The notes under the pieces: generated by a model
Told to the model about the DNA's origin: nothing
What the model saw: only the letters and a program-made list of their open reading frames with translations
Database searches by the model: none
Made by a program: the position numbers and the translations under genes
Part shown: positions 44,403 through 64,000 of the stretch, in pieces
Numbering within the stretch: the stretch's first letter is position 1
Layout: every line of letters starts with the position of its first letter
NCBI RefSeq assembly: GCF_032854445.1
Contig: NC_088297.1
Coordinates: 23,137,127 to 23,201,126 of the forward strand
DNA: 64,000 nt
Source of the DNA: Liolophura sinensis
Lineage: Eukaryota > Mollusca > Polyplacophora > Chitonida > Chitonidae
Direction: 5' to 3'

Positions 44403-44673
44403 TTTGATTTATTTGATTTATTTGATTGGTATTTTACGACGTACTCAAGAATATTTCACTTATACGACAGACACCAGCATTATGGTGGGTGGAATCCGGG
44501 CAGAGCCTAAGGCAAACCTACGACCATCCGCAGGTTGCTTAAACACCTCCCCACGTACGGCCGGAGAGGAAGCCAGCATGAGCTGGACCTGAACTCACAG
44601 CGACCGCAATGGTGAGACACTCCTGGGTCATTACGCTGCGCTAGCGCGCTAACCAACTGAGCCACGGGGGCCC
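44403..44673 (-). repeat. tRNA-derived SINE, nearly full length
   Basis: On the minus strand it begins with a tRNA-like head (CGTGGCTCAGTTGGTTAGCG as A box region; GTGAGTTCAGGTCC as B box region), followed by the central domain and a TTGAGTACGTCGTAAAA tail with ATCAAAT repeats. Confidence 0.85.
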
Positions 44674-44679
44674 TTTCTT

Positions 44680-45670
44680 CACTTATAAGATGGTGGTCAT
44701 TTTTTACAGGTGTAGAAAACCGGAGTGTCCTGTGTGAACCAAGACCATTTGCAAGTTGGTGACGGAATGCCCCACACGTACAGGCATGCATCGCGTCGAA
44801 CGTAAATGGTCGCGGGATCGATCGCTTATTGTCACCAAGACACTATCAACAGCGAGATTGGAGGGTTCTACAAATTCCCTTAACAACTGCGTAGGTTCGA
44901 ATCCGCACCCCGTCTGTCCTCGCTATTGAAAGGCAAACCAGGGCCGGCTTACCATGCCTATACAATCTGACGGGATGTACTTAAAAAAAAAAGCGATGGG
45001 ATGTACTTAAAAAAAAAATAGCAATCGTTACAAAAAAGAGAACACCAAAGCAAGTGTACACATGCACGGAGAAAATATACAGCATAAAAAAACAAGGCTT
45101 TTGAAAGGCTTACCAAGCCTATACAATGTGAAGGGATGTACTTAAAAAAAACAAAAAAAAAAACAGCAAAACACAAGAGCAAGCGTATACATACACCGAT
45201 GAAATATAATGTCTATTATATAATAGTTTCTAACAAAAATCGCAACGTGTGACGGCGGTATAAAGAAATGCAGCAGTTCTATTTCATTCGGCTGGTACAA
45301 ATCGATAGGCAGCCCCATGTGAACGAGCCTTGAACTGTTTATTATTGTATTTTAATTGAGACGACTAAATTCAAACATGTCCTTCGATCACAGTATTTTT
45401 TGGATCTTAATTTACATTCAGGGTAATCACGTGAATTATCATGGTAAACGATTTGAATAATGATTTCATTCATTCGCCTAGAACAGTTGTTGCGTCTTTC
45501 CAACATCATTGAAAACTGCTGATTGCTTTTTTTGCATGATTCCATACTTTATTTGCGTACTTTATGTACTTTCTTAGTTTTGGATGGTTCGTGTTAAACG
45601 TCGTTTGGAAATTGGCCTCCCCATTCTTGATCCGAAATGCATTTTCGGCTATATATGAATATCTACATTG
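44680..45670. other. Stretch without recognised gene
   Basis: It contains A runs near 44990, 45010 and 45150 within a loosely repeated segment around GGGATGTACTTAAAAA. No gene is visible. Confidence 0.4.
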
Positions 45671-45685
45671 ACATAAAGATAATCA

Positions 45686-45752
45686 CAGCCATGTGACGAA
45701 ATAGTTACAGCCATGTGACGAGATAGTTACAGCCATGTGACGAAATAGTTCG
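45686..45752. repeat. Short tandem repeat, three copies of 22 bp
   Basis: The unit ACAGCCATGTGACGAAATAG plus TT occurs three times with a single-base variant. Confidence 0.85.
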
Positions 45753-45899
45753 GCCAATACGTTGGTTGTCAGAACTTGGGCAGGTGTAGAATATAAAATA
45801 GCCGATGTGACTGGTACAAAATCAACGAACAGACCTGGGTTCACGTCTTTTCACTATGTCGAGCGCCGAACGAGGGAATGTGAAAAAGACTCAAGTTTG

Positions 45900-47740
45900 A
45901 GGTCGCAGAATGATGAAGATGTGAAATTAAGAGATGCCACAGTTGATGAACCTTACGAGGCGGACACCACAACAACTCGGTCATGGCACCAAGGTCGCAG
46001 AGTGATGTAGGTGTGGAATTAAGAGATGCCACAGTTGATGAACCTTACGAGGGGGACGCCACAACAACTCGGTCATGGCACCAAGGTCACAGAGTGATGT
46101 AGGAGTGGAATTAAGAGATGCCACAGTTGATGAACCTTACGAGGGGAACACCACAACAACTCGGTCATGGCACCAAGGTCACAGAGTGATGTAGGAGTGG
46201 GATTAAGAGATGCCACAGTTGATGAACCTTACGAGGGGGACGCCACAACAACTCGGTCATGGCACCAAGGTCGCAGAGTGATGTAGGCGTGGAATTAAGA
46301 GATGCCACAGTTGATGAACATTACGAGGGGGACGCCACAACAACTCGGTCATGACACCAAGGTCACAGAGTGATGTAGGAGTGGAATTAAGAGATGCCAT
46401 AGTTGATGAACATTACGAGGGGGACGCCACAACAACTCGGTCATGGCATTAAGGTCACAGTGTGATGTAGGTGTGGAAGTAAGAGATGCCACAGTTGATG
46501 AACCTTACGAGGGGGACGTCACAACAACTCGGTCATGGCACCAAGGTCGCAGAGTGATGTAGGTGTGGAATTAAGAGATGCCACAGTTGATGAACCTTAC
46601 GAGGGGGGCGCCACAACAACTCGGTCATGGCACCAAGGTCACAGAGTGATGTAGGTGTGGAATTAAGAGATGCCACAGTTGATGAACCTTACGAGGGGGA
46701 CGCCACAACAACTCGGTCATAGCACCAAGGTCACAGAGTGATGTAGGAGTGGAATTAAGAGATGCCATAGTTGATGAACATTACGAGGGGGACGCCACAA
46801 CAACTCGGTCATGGCACCAAGGTCACAGAGTGATGTAGGTGTGGAATTAAGAGATGCCATAGTTGATGAACATTACGAGGGGGACGCCACAACAACTCGG
46901 TCATGGCACCAAGGTCACAGAGTGATGTAGGTGTGGAATTAAGAGATGCCATAGTTGATGAACCTTACGAGGGGGACGCCACAACAACTCGGTCATGGCA
47001 CCAAGGTCGCAGAGTGATGTAGGTGTGGAATTAAGAGATGCCACAGTTGATGAACCTTACGAGGGGGACGCCACAACAACTCGGTCATGGCACCAAGGTC
47101 ACAGAGTGATGTAGGAGTGGAATTAAGAGATGCCATAGTTGATGAACCTTACGAGGGGGGCGCCACAACAACTCGGTCATGGCACCAAGGTCACAGAGTG
47201 ATGTAGGTGTGGAATTAAGAGATGCCATAGTTGATGAACCTTACGAGGGGGACGCCACAACAACTCGGTCATGGTACCAAGGTCACAGAGTGATGTAGGT
47301 GTGGAATTAAGAGATGCCACAGTTGATGAACCTTACGAGGGGGGACGCCACAACAACTCGGTCATAGCACCAAGGTCACAGAGTGATGTAGGAGTGGAAT
47401 TAAGAGATGCCATAGTTGATGAACATTACGAGGGGGACGCCACAACAACTCGGTCATGGCACCAAGGTCACAGAGTGATGTAGGTGTGGAATTAAGAGAT
47501 GCCATAGTTGATGAACCTTACGAGGGGGACTCCAAAACAACTCGGTCATGGCACCAAGGTCGCAGAGTGATGTAGGAGTGGAATTAAGAGATGCCATAGT
47601 TGATGAACCTTACGAGGGGGGCGCCACAACAACTCGGTCATGGCACCAAGGTCGCAGAGTGATGTAGGTGTGGAATTAAGAGATGCCATAGTTGATGAAC
47701 CTTACGAGGGGGGCGCCACAACAACTCGGTCATAGCACCA
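45900..47740. repeat. Satellite of about 20 copies of a 92-bp unit
   Basis: Units contain GAATTAAGAGATGCCA, GTTGATGAACCTTACGAGGG and CAACAACTCGGTCATGGCAC. The 92-bp period is set by GGAATT at 46015 and 46107. Variants at fixed positions (cacagttg/catagttg, accttacg/acattacg) alternate along the array. The unit is not a multiple of three, so the open frames inside are not genes. Confidence 0.93.
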
Positions 47741-48685
47741 AGGTCTTAGAATCACTGGGCCATAGCAGCGAGTGTGCGAAATTGTGCGTGTGAGGGCAAA
47801 TAATTTCCTGTATGAATTTTTGCCATGCAGATTGTCCCAAATCTGCCATGTTTTGTCGACGGGATGAGTTTTGATCTGGATTTCACAAAACAAACTGCAG
47901 TTTAACCAAGAGATGAAAACTCAGTTTCCTCCATACAGAGTCAGAACAGTATCTCAGAACGGAGTTGCTTGACCATATTTGGAAGAAGTTAACTTTTGTC
48001 GGTCTTTCAAAGTTATGTCAACTTCGAGACATCGGGCTGAAGCCGCACACGGTTAATATTTTTGATGAGGTTTTAATAAGATTTGGTCAGCATTTTAATT
48101 CTTCGAAATACCGTATTAACATTTTGATCAAATAGTCAATTGAATCTAGCTTCCCTAGAAATGGCCATGAAGCAAAATTCTTGTCTGAATGTCGCATGAT
48201 TTTTTATGAACTCAACTCAACTCAAACATGATTCTATTATCCTACGTAGGAAAAGAATTTCTGTTCTCTCACACTCAAAAATGTTTCATATCTATGATGA
48301 CTATCAGAGAACTGGCATTGAAAGCAAACCAGCCTAAGACATCACGAACGGTTTGACTTATATATAGGTAGTCAGAAGTAGGCAACAAGCACGTCAGGGT
48401 AAAACCACGGAACCTAGGCAACTACAATGTATATACAGACATCCGTACAAAAAGTCGTGGTCGAACCAGGGAGGACTTGGTTCGAACGTAAAACTTTATT
48501 GAACCGTATTAAAAGGTTACACTGAACCCCTTTTTTTCAACTGGTCCAAAAGAGTCCATGTAACACAATATAAAAACAAGAACGTAAAATGAGCATATAT
48601 TTCAACAGTCCTGTATTTATTCCTTCATTTACATTATTTGCACGATGTATTGTTTCACAACTCTTTCCCTCGCACGAGATCTCGC
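47741..48685. other. Downstream flank of the intact fibrinogen-domain gene
   Basis: No gene is visible; part of it is probably the 3' untranslated region of the minus-strand gene ending at 48686. Confidence 0.4.
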
Positions 48686-56625
<7,940 letters not shown>

Positions 56626-56687
56626 CACAGACGGTACCTCGAAGACCAAGAAAACAGAGGAGTTTACTTCAGTCTCTATTCATCGGC

Positions 56688-56694
56688 TTTTATA
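56688..56694 (-). promoter_or_regulatory. TATA box of the fibrinogen-domain gene
   Basis: On the minus strand, TATAAAA stands about 63 bp upstream of the ATG at 56625, the distance expected for a start site near 56660 and a short leader. Confidence 0.6.
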
Positions 56695-57184
56695 CCCATC
56701 TAATCGATGGCTTTGCACTTTTATTAATACGCCATATGGTTAGCGGATTGAATTACATGTACATCAATTTCGTCTAATTGTCCCTAGTTTGAATTTTTTA
56801 TAGCCCCACGCAAAATTAAATTCTCACTATTTACGCGTGTCAAACAGCTCTGGATCGCTATCAAATAAAAATTCATTGTTTGCTGACCTGGGTTTGTCTT
56901 TGATATCGGTTCAGTATTAGATTACGTCGTTTATCTACTCTTATATGATAAGTAATATATATAGCGAGTAAATTCAGGTAAATGTCAGAGAAAATAACAT
57001 CTGACATTTGTTGACACATCTGCACGATCTTTGATTTTGCTGTATGGTATCGTAGTAAAGGTGGTACCGATTTTTATGTAGTTGCACGTCACAGCAGAAT
57101 TTTAGACAAAAAATCCTGTACCGTAGCGATTAATCACAGAAGCATTGCGCGTGCGTAGGTGTGGTACCGGACGACAGAAACTAA

Positions 57185-58035
57185 TCACAGCTGCCTGAAT
57201 CGTCCGAATGATGTTCATACCTAATATATAACAAGCGCCAACTTTATATAACTGGACACAAAAGATGAAAAAAAAGTCCAATCTCAACCAAACGACATTC
57301 ATTCGAAAGCTGACACACCAAGCTTTACGTTGGTGTGTGACTCGGCAAACAAACATGTTTTCACTTGGCTACACGAAGCCGGAAACCCGCAAGTTGGTAG
57401 GTGTTCTTTTGTTTAGTCGAACAAATCGGGTGACGGGGGGAAAAGGCCGTCAAGCGACGAGTCTGGTTTGCTTTCCCGCTGGAGCCACCATATTTCTACC
57501 ATCAACCAATAGAAATGTTCTTTCATAAAGCAAAACAGCGACCAATGAGAGCGACAAATCGCCCCGAGGGGTTACAGTGATGGCTACAGTTAAGCTGACA
57601 GCATACATTCACAGAGTAAGACAGAGGAAGCCGCATCATTTCTGCAGAGCGTAACCATCAATGATATTTCAAAGTGTTTTATTTAAAGAACATTCCAGTT
57701 GGTCGATAGTAGAACTATAGTGGCTCCAGCGGTTTTCATCGCTTAGAAATCAAGCTGGAATAGTCGTTAGACGGCCTTTTCCATGTTACCGAATTGTCCT
57801 ACTAAACAAAAAACCTACAAACTTACGGGTTTCCAGCTACGTGTAGCCAAGTGTGTTTGCGATTCATACACCAATGTAAAATTTAATGCGTCAGCGTTGG
57901 AACGATTGTCACTTGTTGAGACTGGACTATTTTTCAAGTGTTTTGTCCAGTTAGGTAAAGTTAGGGCTGCCCTAGGAATTGAAGTTAAGTACTTTGTTAT
58001 ACAGACCTATATTAGCATTCTGACGATTCAGCCAT
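57185..58035. repeat. Diverged inverted duplication (arms about 250 bp)
   Basis: The left arm (about 57185-57440) and right arm (about 57770-58035) match in inverted orientation over long stretches, for example ACTTGGCTACACG and GGAAACCCGCAAGTTGGTAG on the left against their complements near 57820-57855. I judge them about three quarters identical. The 330-bp centre holds two CCAAT-type motifs (AACCAATAG at 57503-57511 and GACCAATGA at 57540-57548). Confidence 0.7.
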
Positions 58036-58087
58036 CTATGCTAGGCCCTATATATATATATATATATATATACAAACCAAAGCTGTG

Positions 58088-58232
58088 GAAGGTCTGCCAG
58101 CAACCTGCGGATGGTCGTATGTTTCTCCCGGTTTCCTCCCACCATAATGCTGACCGGCGTCGTATAAGTGAAATATTCTTGAGTACGGCGTAAAACACCA
58201 ATCAAATAAATAAATAAATAAACAAATCAAAG
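58088..58232 (+). repeat. SINE, 3' half
   Basis: GAAGGTCTGCCAGCAACCTG, then TTCTTGAGTACGGCGTAAAA and AAAT repeats. It is close to the family consensus, so fairly young. Confidence 0.85.
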
Positions 58233-61200
58233 CCGAATGCTCTAATGATCTGTTTTACATATTTACCCCAAAACGAGAACAGCGATATTCAGATGACCCT
58301 GCGACATGCAGTTTAGATTAGAGCAACAAAGTGACATTGTGACGTTAGTGAAGAAATTAAGCGACATTCAGCCGAGAACCTAGTGTTAATCTCGCGCTGT
58401 GGTCTGGTGTCGCCTTGTTGACTGAATCTCGTGCTGTTGACTGAATCTCGCGCATGTCTTCTTTGAAACCTGTCTTCCTCGTTCAATTCTCGCCCAATTC
58501 TCGCTTATTATGCACTGATTCTACACGTAATCTGCCAGAACGATACCTTCTCCACAAAATAAGTAATTTGGCATATATAAATCAAAGACTATGTTCTGTA
58601 TTGCACATGGAGACATTCGAACGCCAACGCGATATCGACCAGATGCAAGAATAGCACAACTTTTTGCCTATACATGAGCACAAGGAATGATGGGGTTTTT
58701 GAAGCATATAATATCACGTGGTATATTAAATTTCCACCGAATCTCTGACAAGACTTTGAAGACAGTGCGAAATTAGAAAACACCAACTTAAATCTAGCAT
58801 TGTAAGCTAAATGGTGCCCTAATGTAGGCAGAATGCGGCGCTTGTACGCTTGTTAAATCTCCTACTCTTCTCACGTTGTCGTGCAAGTGTCGCTCTGTCT
58901 GACCCGAGTTGCCGATAAGGCTTGGAGAGGGCCCTACGGGTATTAGATCAATCATATCAGACGGGTATTAGATCAATCATATCAGAGTTCAGAAAAACAA
59001 AAGAATATTTTGACAAGATTAAGCTGAAAATGAATCCACTCTGCACGAGATTTTTACAAGAATTGAATAACGTTCCAAGACACAACGCGAGAATCAGTCC
59101 GCAACGCGAGATTCACATGACAGCGCGTGGTTCAGAAAGAGTACGAGATTGAGTACGCGCCCGCACGTCGTTGATCTTGTCAGGATGTCGCGTTGATGTT
59201 CTGATCTCGCCGAAATGTCGCTCACATATCGCTGGTGAGTCTCCTGGGTCATTGCACCGCGCTGGCACGCTGATCACCTCGGTCACATTAACCAAGCCCA
59301 CCCACCCCACCCCCACCCCCTTCGCTGTACTAACAGAGTTTCAGCCAAGGACGACGATTGATCATCCAGCTGCAGATATTTTTATTTCGTAATGAAGATT
59401 GAAGTTTTGCGTTTTAGCCTAAAATGGCTTCGTGAAACAGGCCCAATCTTCCAGTAATCAACCCAATGGTGCGAACAGCCAGGGAATCCTATTGAACTCA
59501 GGCATTTTCATGTCCGATGTTAATTAAATCTATTCGCTTTTATAGTGGTCATTAAAGAGTTCACGGTTGCATTCATCGCCGATTTCAACATTAATTACGA
59601 ATTCTTCCTGTACCAATGTTATACGTACACTGACATGATTGCATTGCTGATACCTTGAAACACTGACGCTTTCTTTATTGTAGTAACGTTTACGGCTGAA
59701 GGCGACTTCGCACAGAATGAATTAAACCACCGGCCTGATATACGTACATGACAAACCTCCAGACTTCAAAGTGCACACTGAGAGTAGAGCCAGATGTGTG
59801 TTGGGAGGAAAAAAAATGAGGGGAAATTGAAACAAAACCCAATATCATATTTACAATTAATTCCTTTATTGCATTGATAATACACAATTTCCATACATTA
59901 ATATACAAGTGCATACAATGTACAAGCAATGTAAAAATAACAATTGAACATGTTTGTCAACATAGTTGAACTTCCTCGACAAGTGCACATTAACCAGTCT
60001 GTACTGTACCTTCTCAATAATTACAGGACACTCGCCTAAGCGAGACACACTGAAAGTAAGTCCGAAAGTAGATCACAGAAGTCTCCCGCGAAGCGCTCGC
60101 AGGGGATGAAATCGGCATGCAGTTGGAGCATAGGTCTACACTGATATGAAAAAAAAGCCTACCTTTCTTGACAGTCTTCACTTCAGATGTATAGATCTGA
60201 GGGCTCCTACGGTCCCATTCCTTTAAGTTGACAATCGTCATTTCATTTGTTTTTGTTTTGTTGTTGTTGACTTTCATTTTTTTTTAACAGATCCGTGATC
60301 AGGGTGGAAAGTAATGCCACTGTCAAGCCAGCAGAAACTTTAAAGCTTTGGCAGCTGCAAGAGTGAGGTCACCAAATGCTGATATAAATGCATTTTAAGA
60401 TACACACTCCAGAATCACTGGTCCTCTTTCTGTCACTCCAGGCAAGTGCAAGTAGAAAATCTTTGCGAATGAACGGAATCTTTGACAGTTGTCTTTAAAA
60501 TCTAGTCTGCAAGTAAGCGGATAATTGCTTATCTGAAACACAACAGTGTTTTTCTCTTCACACTTACTGACCAACAGACCTTACATGGACAGCAAGATGT
60601 CCCCTGCCATCAACTTTAGGTGGTGGAGTACAATAGCACCTTCCCCTGGGAGGGAAGCAAAGCCTGACCCGACACACTTTGGTATCTCCTCACTGCTCCT
60701 CCCCAACCACAGACTTCTCTCTCTCTGACACAAATGGCACCGCACCCGGCTTACTGTGAGCCCTTCTGTTGGCCTCCTGTAACGGAATGGTTCGTTCATG
60801 TCAGTTTGTGAAATAGTCACCCCTGTCTTTTGTCGACACTGGACATCAAAAATATTTCACACTATGTGACCAGGCTCCGGGTTTACACATGGAGGAAACC
60901 CGAGTGTCAAAACCGAACTACTCTCAACCGGTAGGAGACAACCTCCTGACTTTGTCACGCTTGAATAAATCTGCATCTTCTTAAAATTCTTATTTGCCTA
61001 AGCATAGCCTATCTCTCATTCCAGCCAATCAGCTACGATTTCTGTAGTCCATTAAAAAGGTTGCAGCCAGACTAACGAATAATTGATTGTTTTTTGTTGA
61101 ATTGACTTCAATAAATTCACGAAAACGATACAAATATATATATAACTGATGCATACAAAACGTTATTTTGACATAAAATGTTGGGAAAGTCTGATGTATC

Positions 61201-61739
61201 AAAAGACAAACATATTTTACAGCATTTAAGTCAGACAAAAAGAAAAAGATACTTGTAGAAAATATTTAAAACGGTATTTTTAGACAATATTTTTCAGAGA
61301 TAGTTTATCAGAGTTAACTATTTTCAGAATTTGATGAACTGGGATAAATAACAAAAGTACAGTTACATGTACATGGGGGAGTTTATTGAAGGAGATAACA
61401 ATTTATGTATTTATATATATATATGCTAACAGAATGATGAAAAATGGCAGCACTACTTGTTATCTACTTTATTTCCTCATCTTTTTAGCGTATGAAGGAG
61501 CAAATTCAGTGCAATTTATGCACATTTTTAAATTGATTTTGAAGACAAATGTACATTGGTTGGGTTGGCGATTTCAGGGCTTCACAAAAGTATAATTTTA
61601 TCGGCCTACAATAGAATAATGCCTTTAGAATATGCTTATATATACACCTTTGCAATCACACGAACAAGTTGAAATATCACAGTAGTCACAGAAAAAGTGG
61701 TATTTATCCATGAAGTATAATAATCCAGCCCTAAATACA
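58233..61739. other. Long intergenic stretch
   Basis: I find no supported gene. A 25-bp direct repeat (ACGGGTATTAGATCAATCAT...) lies at about 58936-58985. The right part may include the 3' untranslated region of DCAF13. Confidence 0.45.
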
Positions 61740-64000
61740 TTACTTTCTCTTCTGAGACTGCCGTATGGTCTGAAGCTCTTTCTTTGCGTTGTAGATCAAC
61801 TTCGGCACGTGTCTGTGTCGTGCTATTCGTCGGAACTTCGGGTGATGCTGGAACTTTTCCTTTAGTTTCTCATTGTAGTTGAAAGCGGATTTCTCTCGTG
61901 GTCGAAGCTGTGGCAGAAATCATCAGTGACTCTTTGTATTAATATATGTATTTCCATCAAAATGCACACATGACAATACTAATGTAAACTCTTCTGAAAA
62001 ATTCAAATAACTTCATTTTCCTCCCAGTAATCTAAAAACATCCAAGGTGAATATCTTGAAGAAGCTAACACAAAATTTCCAAATGCACTAAATGCAAAAC
62101 AACAATTCCATCAGAAATAGCTTCAGACAGTTGTAACTTGATGCACCATTAAATTATCTTTGGTTTCCATATGTGGTGTCAATTTCCACTTAACAGTACC
62201 CAAGCCATTATGACGTCTTGACTTTCCATATATGTCAGAGCATGTGGAATATTTTGTCAAAATTCATGCCATTTCATCCACTTGGTTTACACACGTGATG
62301 ACGCTTTCATACTTTACAGCTTAATGGATTATCACATTAATTCCTCTTATCTTTCCAACCATGACAAGTTTTATATTTACAAATCTTCATGCCATGAAAT
62401 ACTCATGGCTTTTAATACATGATGAGATTCACATTTACAAATCTTCATGGCATGAAATACTCATGGCTTTCAATACGTGATGAGATTCACATTTACAAAT
62501 TTTCATGCCATGAAATACTCATGGCTTTCAATACATGGTGAGATTCACATTTACAAATCTTCATGCCATTAAATACTCATGGCTTTCAATACATGATGAG
62601 ATTCACATTTACAAATATTCATGCCATGAAATACTCATGGCTTTCAATACATGGTGAGATTCACATTTACAAATCTTCATGCCATGAAATACTCATGGCT
62701 TTCAATACGTGATGAGATTCACATTTACAAATCTTCATGGGATTAAATCCTCTTTGGTTTCCAAGAATGGCGAGTTTTACATTTACAATTTTTATGCCAT
62801 TAAATTCACTTAGCTGTCCATTCACAATGAGTTTTACATTTACAATCTTTATGCCATTAAATTCACTTAGCTTTCCATTCACAATGAGTTTTACATTTAC
62901 AATCTTCATGGGATTAAATCGGCTTAACTTATACGGCGTCTGTTTTTCACATAATCTTTAGGCCTATATTAAAATCATCTACAACCGACTCACCACGCCA
63001 AGTTTGTCCGAGGCCTTAGCTTTCCACACCCTGATGTTCATCTCTGCTGAGCCAGACAGAATATATTTGTTGTCTAGAGACCACTTGACCACCTGCACTC
63101 TCTGCATCCTCTTAGTTTGATAAACCTCCCTATCAAACACAAACAGCTTGTCAGTACTCACAATTTTCTCTGCATACTTATATGTTATCACTTATGCCCA
63201 TGAGTTCAGCACCTGCAGAAGTAGGGGTGATATTTTAGTGAAGTAGATGAGGGTCCAGAGTGGGGGGGGGAGGGGGGTATGCGAGGGGCACCTATATGTA
63301 GGTTCAATCCCACTCTGACCCTCTGGGCAATGTGGTAAGCTGCACTATCAAAACAGTTTGGACCAGAATATTATTTAACAGCTAAGGCTCAAAAATTCCT
63401 TTTTCAATGTCGAAGAAGTGTATGAAACTAAAAACAGAACTTGAAAATCATCCAATTTGTGAAAAATGTAGAGTGTCCCTGCAAATGTTCCTGCTGAAGA
63501 CATATTTACATAACTGGAAAGAAAAAACAGAAATTAAAATCATAAAAACATCAAGCCTGAACAAAATGAATAGGTGAATTTTCAGTTTTATATTTATTCC
63601 ACATCAGGATTTTTTGCGTCGCCTCACTTGTAAAACACAAAATAAAATGGGTATTGTCTTACAGTGACAATAGTAGACTGCAACGGCAACAACAGTACTG
63701 TATTACTTTTGATGTTCTGGTCAATTTGAACCCGCTGTGGTTTTGCCACTGACAGCTGCCGAAAATTGCTGCCTGCCAGCTACCAATTAACACCTTGTAT
63801 GTATTACGAGTTTGATTTATTTATTTGATTGGTTTTTTACGCCGCATGAGAGTTTGTGAATACAGAATTCACATAGTATTCACAGAGAGCAGTTCTGACA
63901 TAAACAGTTTGTAGGTAAACGTAAGCTCTACTTCTGCGTGCACTACATCTAACAAATATATCACGTAACCTACATACCGGCTTCGGCCTTTTTCAATTGG
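61740..64000 (-). CDS. DCAF13: DCAF13 (WDSOF1/Sof1), 3' exons only
   Basis: Three minus-strand exons are visible: 64000-63978 (partial, beyond the window edge), 63129-62994 and 61907-61740, with matching phases. They encode the last WD repeat (REVYQTKRMQRVQVVKWSLD, ILSGSAEMNIRVWKAKASDK) and the C-terminal tail (NYNEKLKEKFQHHPKF, RRIARHRHVPKLIYNAKKEL). Both blocks match human DCAF13 closely; the C-terminus is shorter than in human. DCAF13 is the metazoan Sof1, a nucleolar U3 snoRNP/18S rRNA processing factor that also serves as a CUL4-DDB1 adaptor. This is an ordinary housekeeping gene. Confidence 0.92.
62340..62935. repeat. 58-bp minisatellite in the last intron of DCAF13
   Basis: Six close copies (ATTCACATTTACAAATCTTC start, period 58, at 62426, 62484 and onward) are followed by about four diverged copies to 62935. 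Confidence 0.9.
63811..63852 (-). repeat. SINE tail fragment
   Basis: TTTATTTATTTGATTGGTTT and ACGCCGC, the minus-strand tail of the common SINE, in a DCAF13 intron. Confidence 0.55.

Noticed and set aside
44640-44673. tRNA gene
   Set aside because: The tRNA-like A and B boxes belong to the head of a SINE; no cloverleaf or intact 3' half is present.
57577-57612. Small first exon starting ATGGCTACAGTTAAGCTGAC with a GTAAGA donor
   Set aside because: A dozen codons and a donor are too little evidence; no downstream exon could be linked.
57783-58193. 136-codon plus-strand frame
   Set aside because: It covers an arm of the inverted duplication and a TA run and ends in a SINE; coding status cannot be supported as a gene.

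Overview
The window looks like a piece of a marine invertebrate nuclear genome, most likely a lophotrochozoan and probably a bivalve mollusc. The reasons are short exons with GT-AG introns, many tRNA-derived SINEs with an AAATA tail typical of molluscs, abundant minisatellites, Polinton-type elements and a secreted fibrinogen-domain gene. The species call is inference.

Layout. 1-4813: right-hand part of a broken Polinton/Maverick-like element. 5280-12862 (+): a ten-exon RNA-binding protein gene of the RBM46/A1CF/RBM47/DND1 family, with consistent splice phases (455 codons) and the unusual layout RRM1, RRM3, dsRNA-binding domain. 12852-13343 (+): overlapping its stop codon by 11 nt, an intronless ORF that joins a complete Nanos-type double CCHC zinc finger to a Myc-type helix-loop-helix/leucine zipper. 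13976-15038: a small transposon with a 6-bp target-site duplication in the downstream sequence. 16386-30440: a remnant of an older Polinton/adintovirus-like element (integrase, PC4-like protein) into which a younger, nearly full-length but broken Polinton (17548-27459) has inserted. 30986-35476 (-): a decaying copy of a PAN/coiled-coil/fibrinogen-domain gene. 36779-40023: a whole-looking DNA transposon with an open two-exon transposase gene, terminal inverted repeats and subterminal repeat motifs. 41471-47740: three minisatellite blocks. 48686-56625 (-): an apparently intact nine-exon PAN/coiled-coil/fibrinogen-domain gene with a signal peptide and TATA box. 57185-58035: a diverged inverted duplication. 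61740-64000 (-): the 3' exons of DCAF13 (WDSOF1/Sof1).

The observation most worth following is 5280-13343. A DND1-like RNA-binding protein gene runs directly into a Nanos-Myc chimera. In vertebrates DND1 acts with Nanos proteins on germ-cell mRNAs, so the arrangement suggests, without proving, a germline RNA-regulation locus in which the Nanos finger has gained a Myc dimerisation module. The two Polinton copies on either side of this region are about 98% identical where I compared them (roughly 600 bp) and both are broken.
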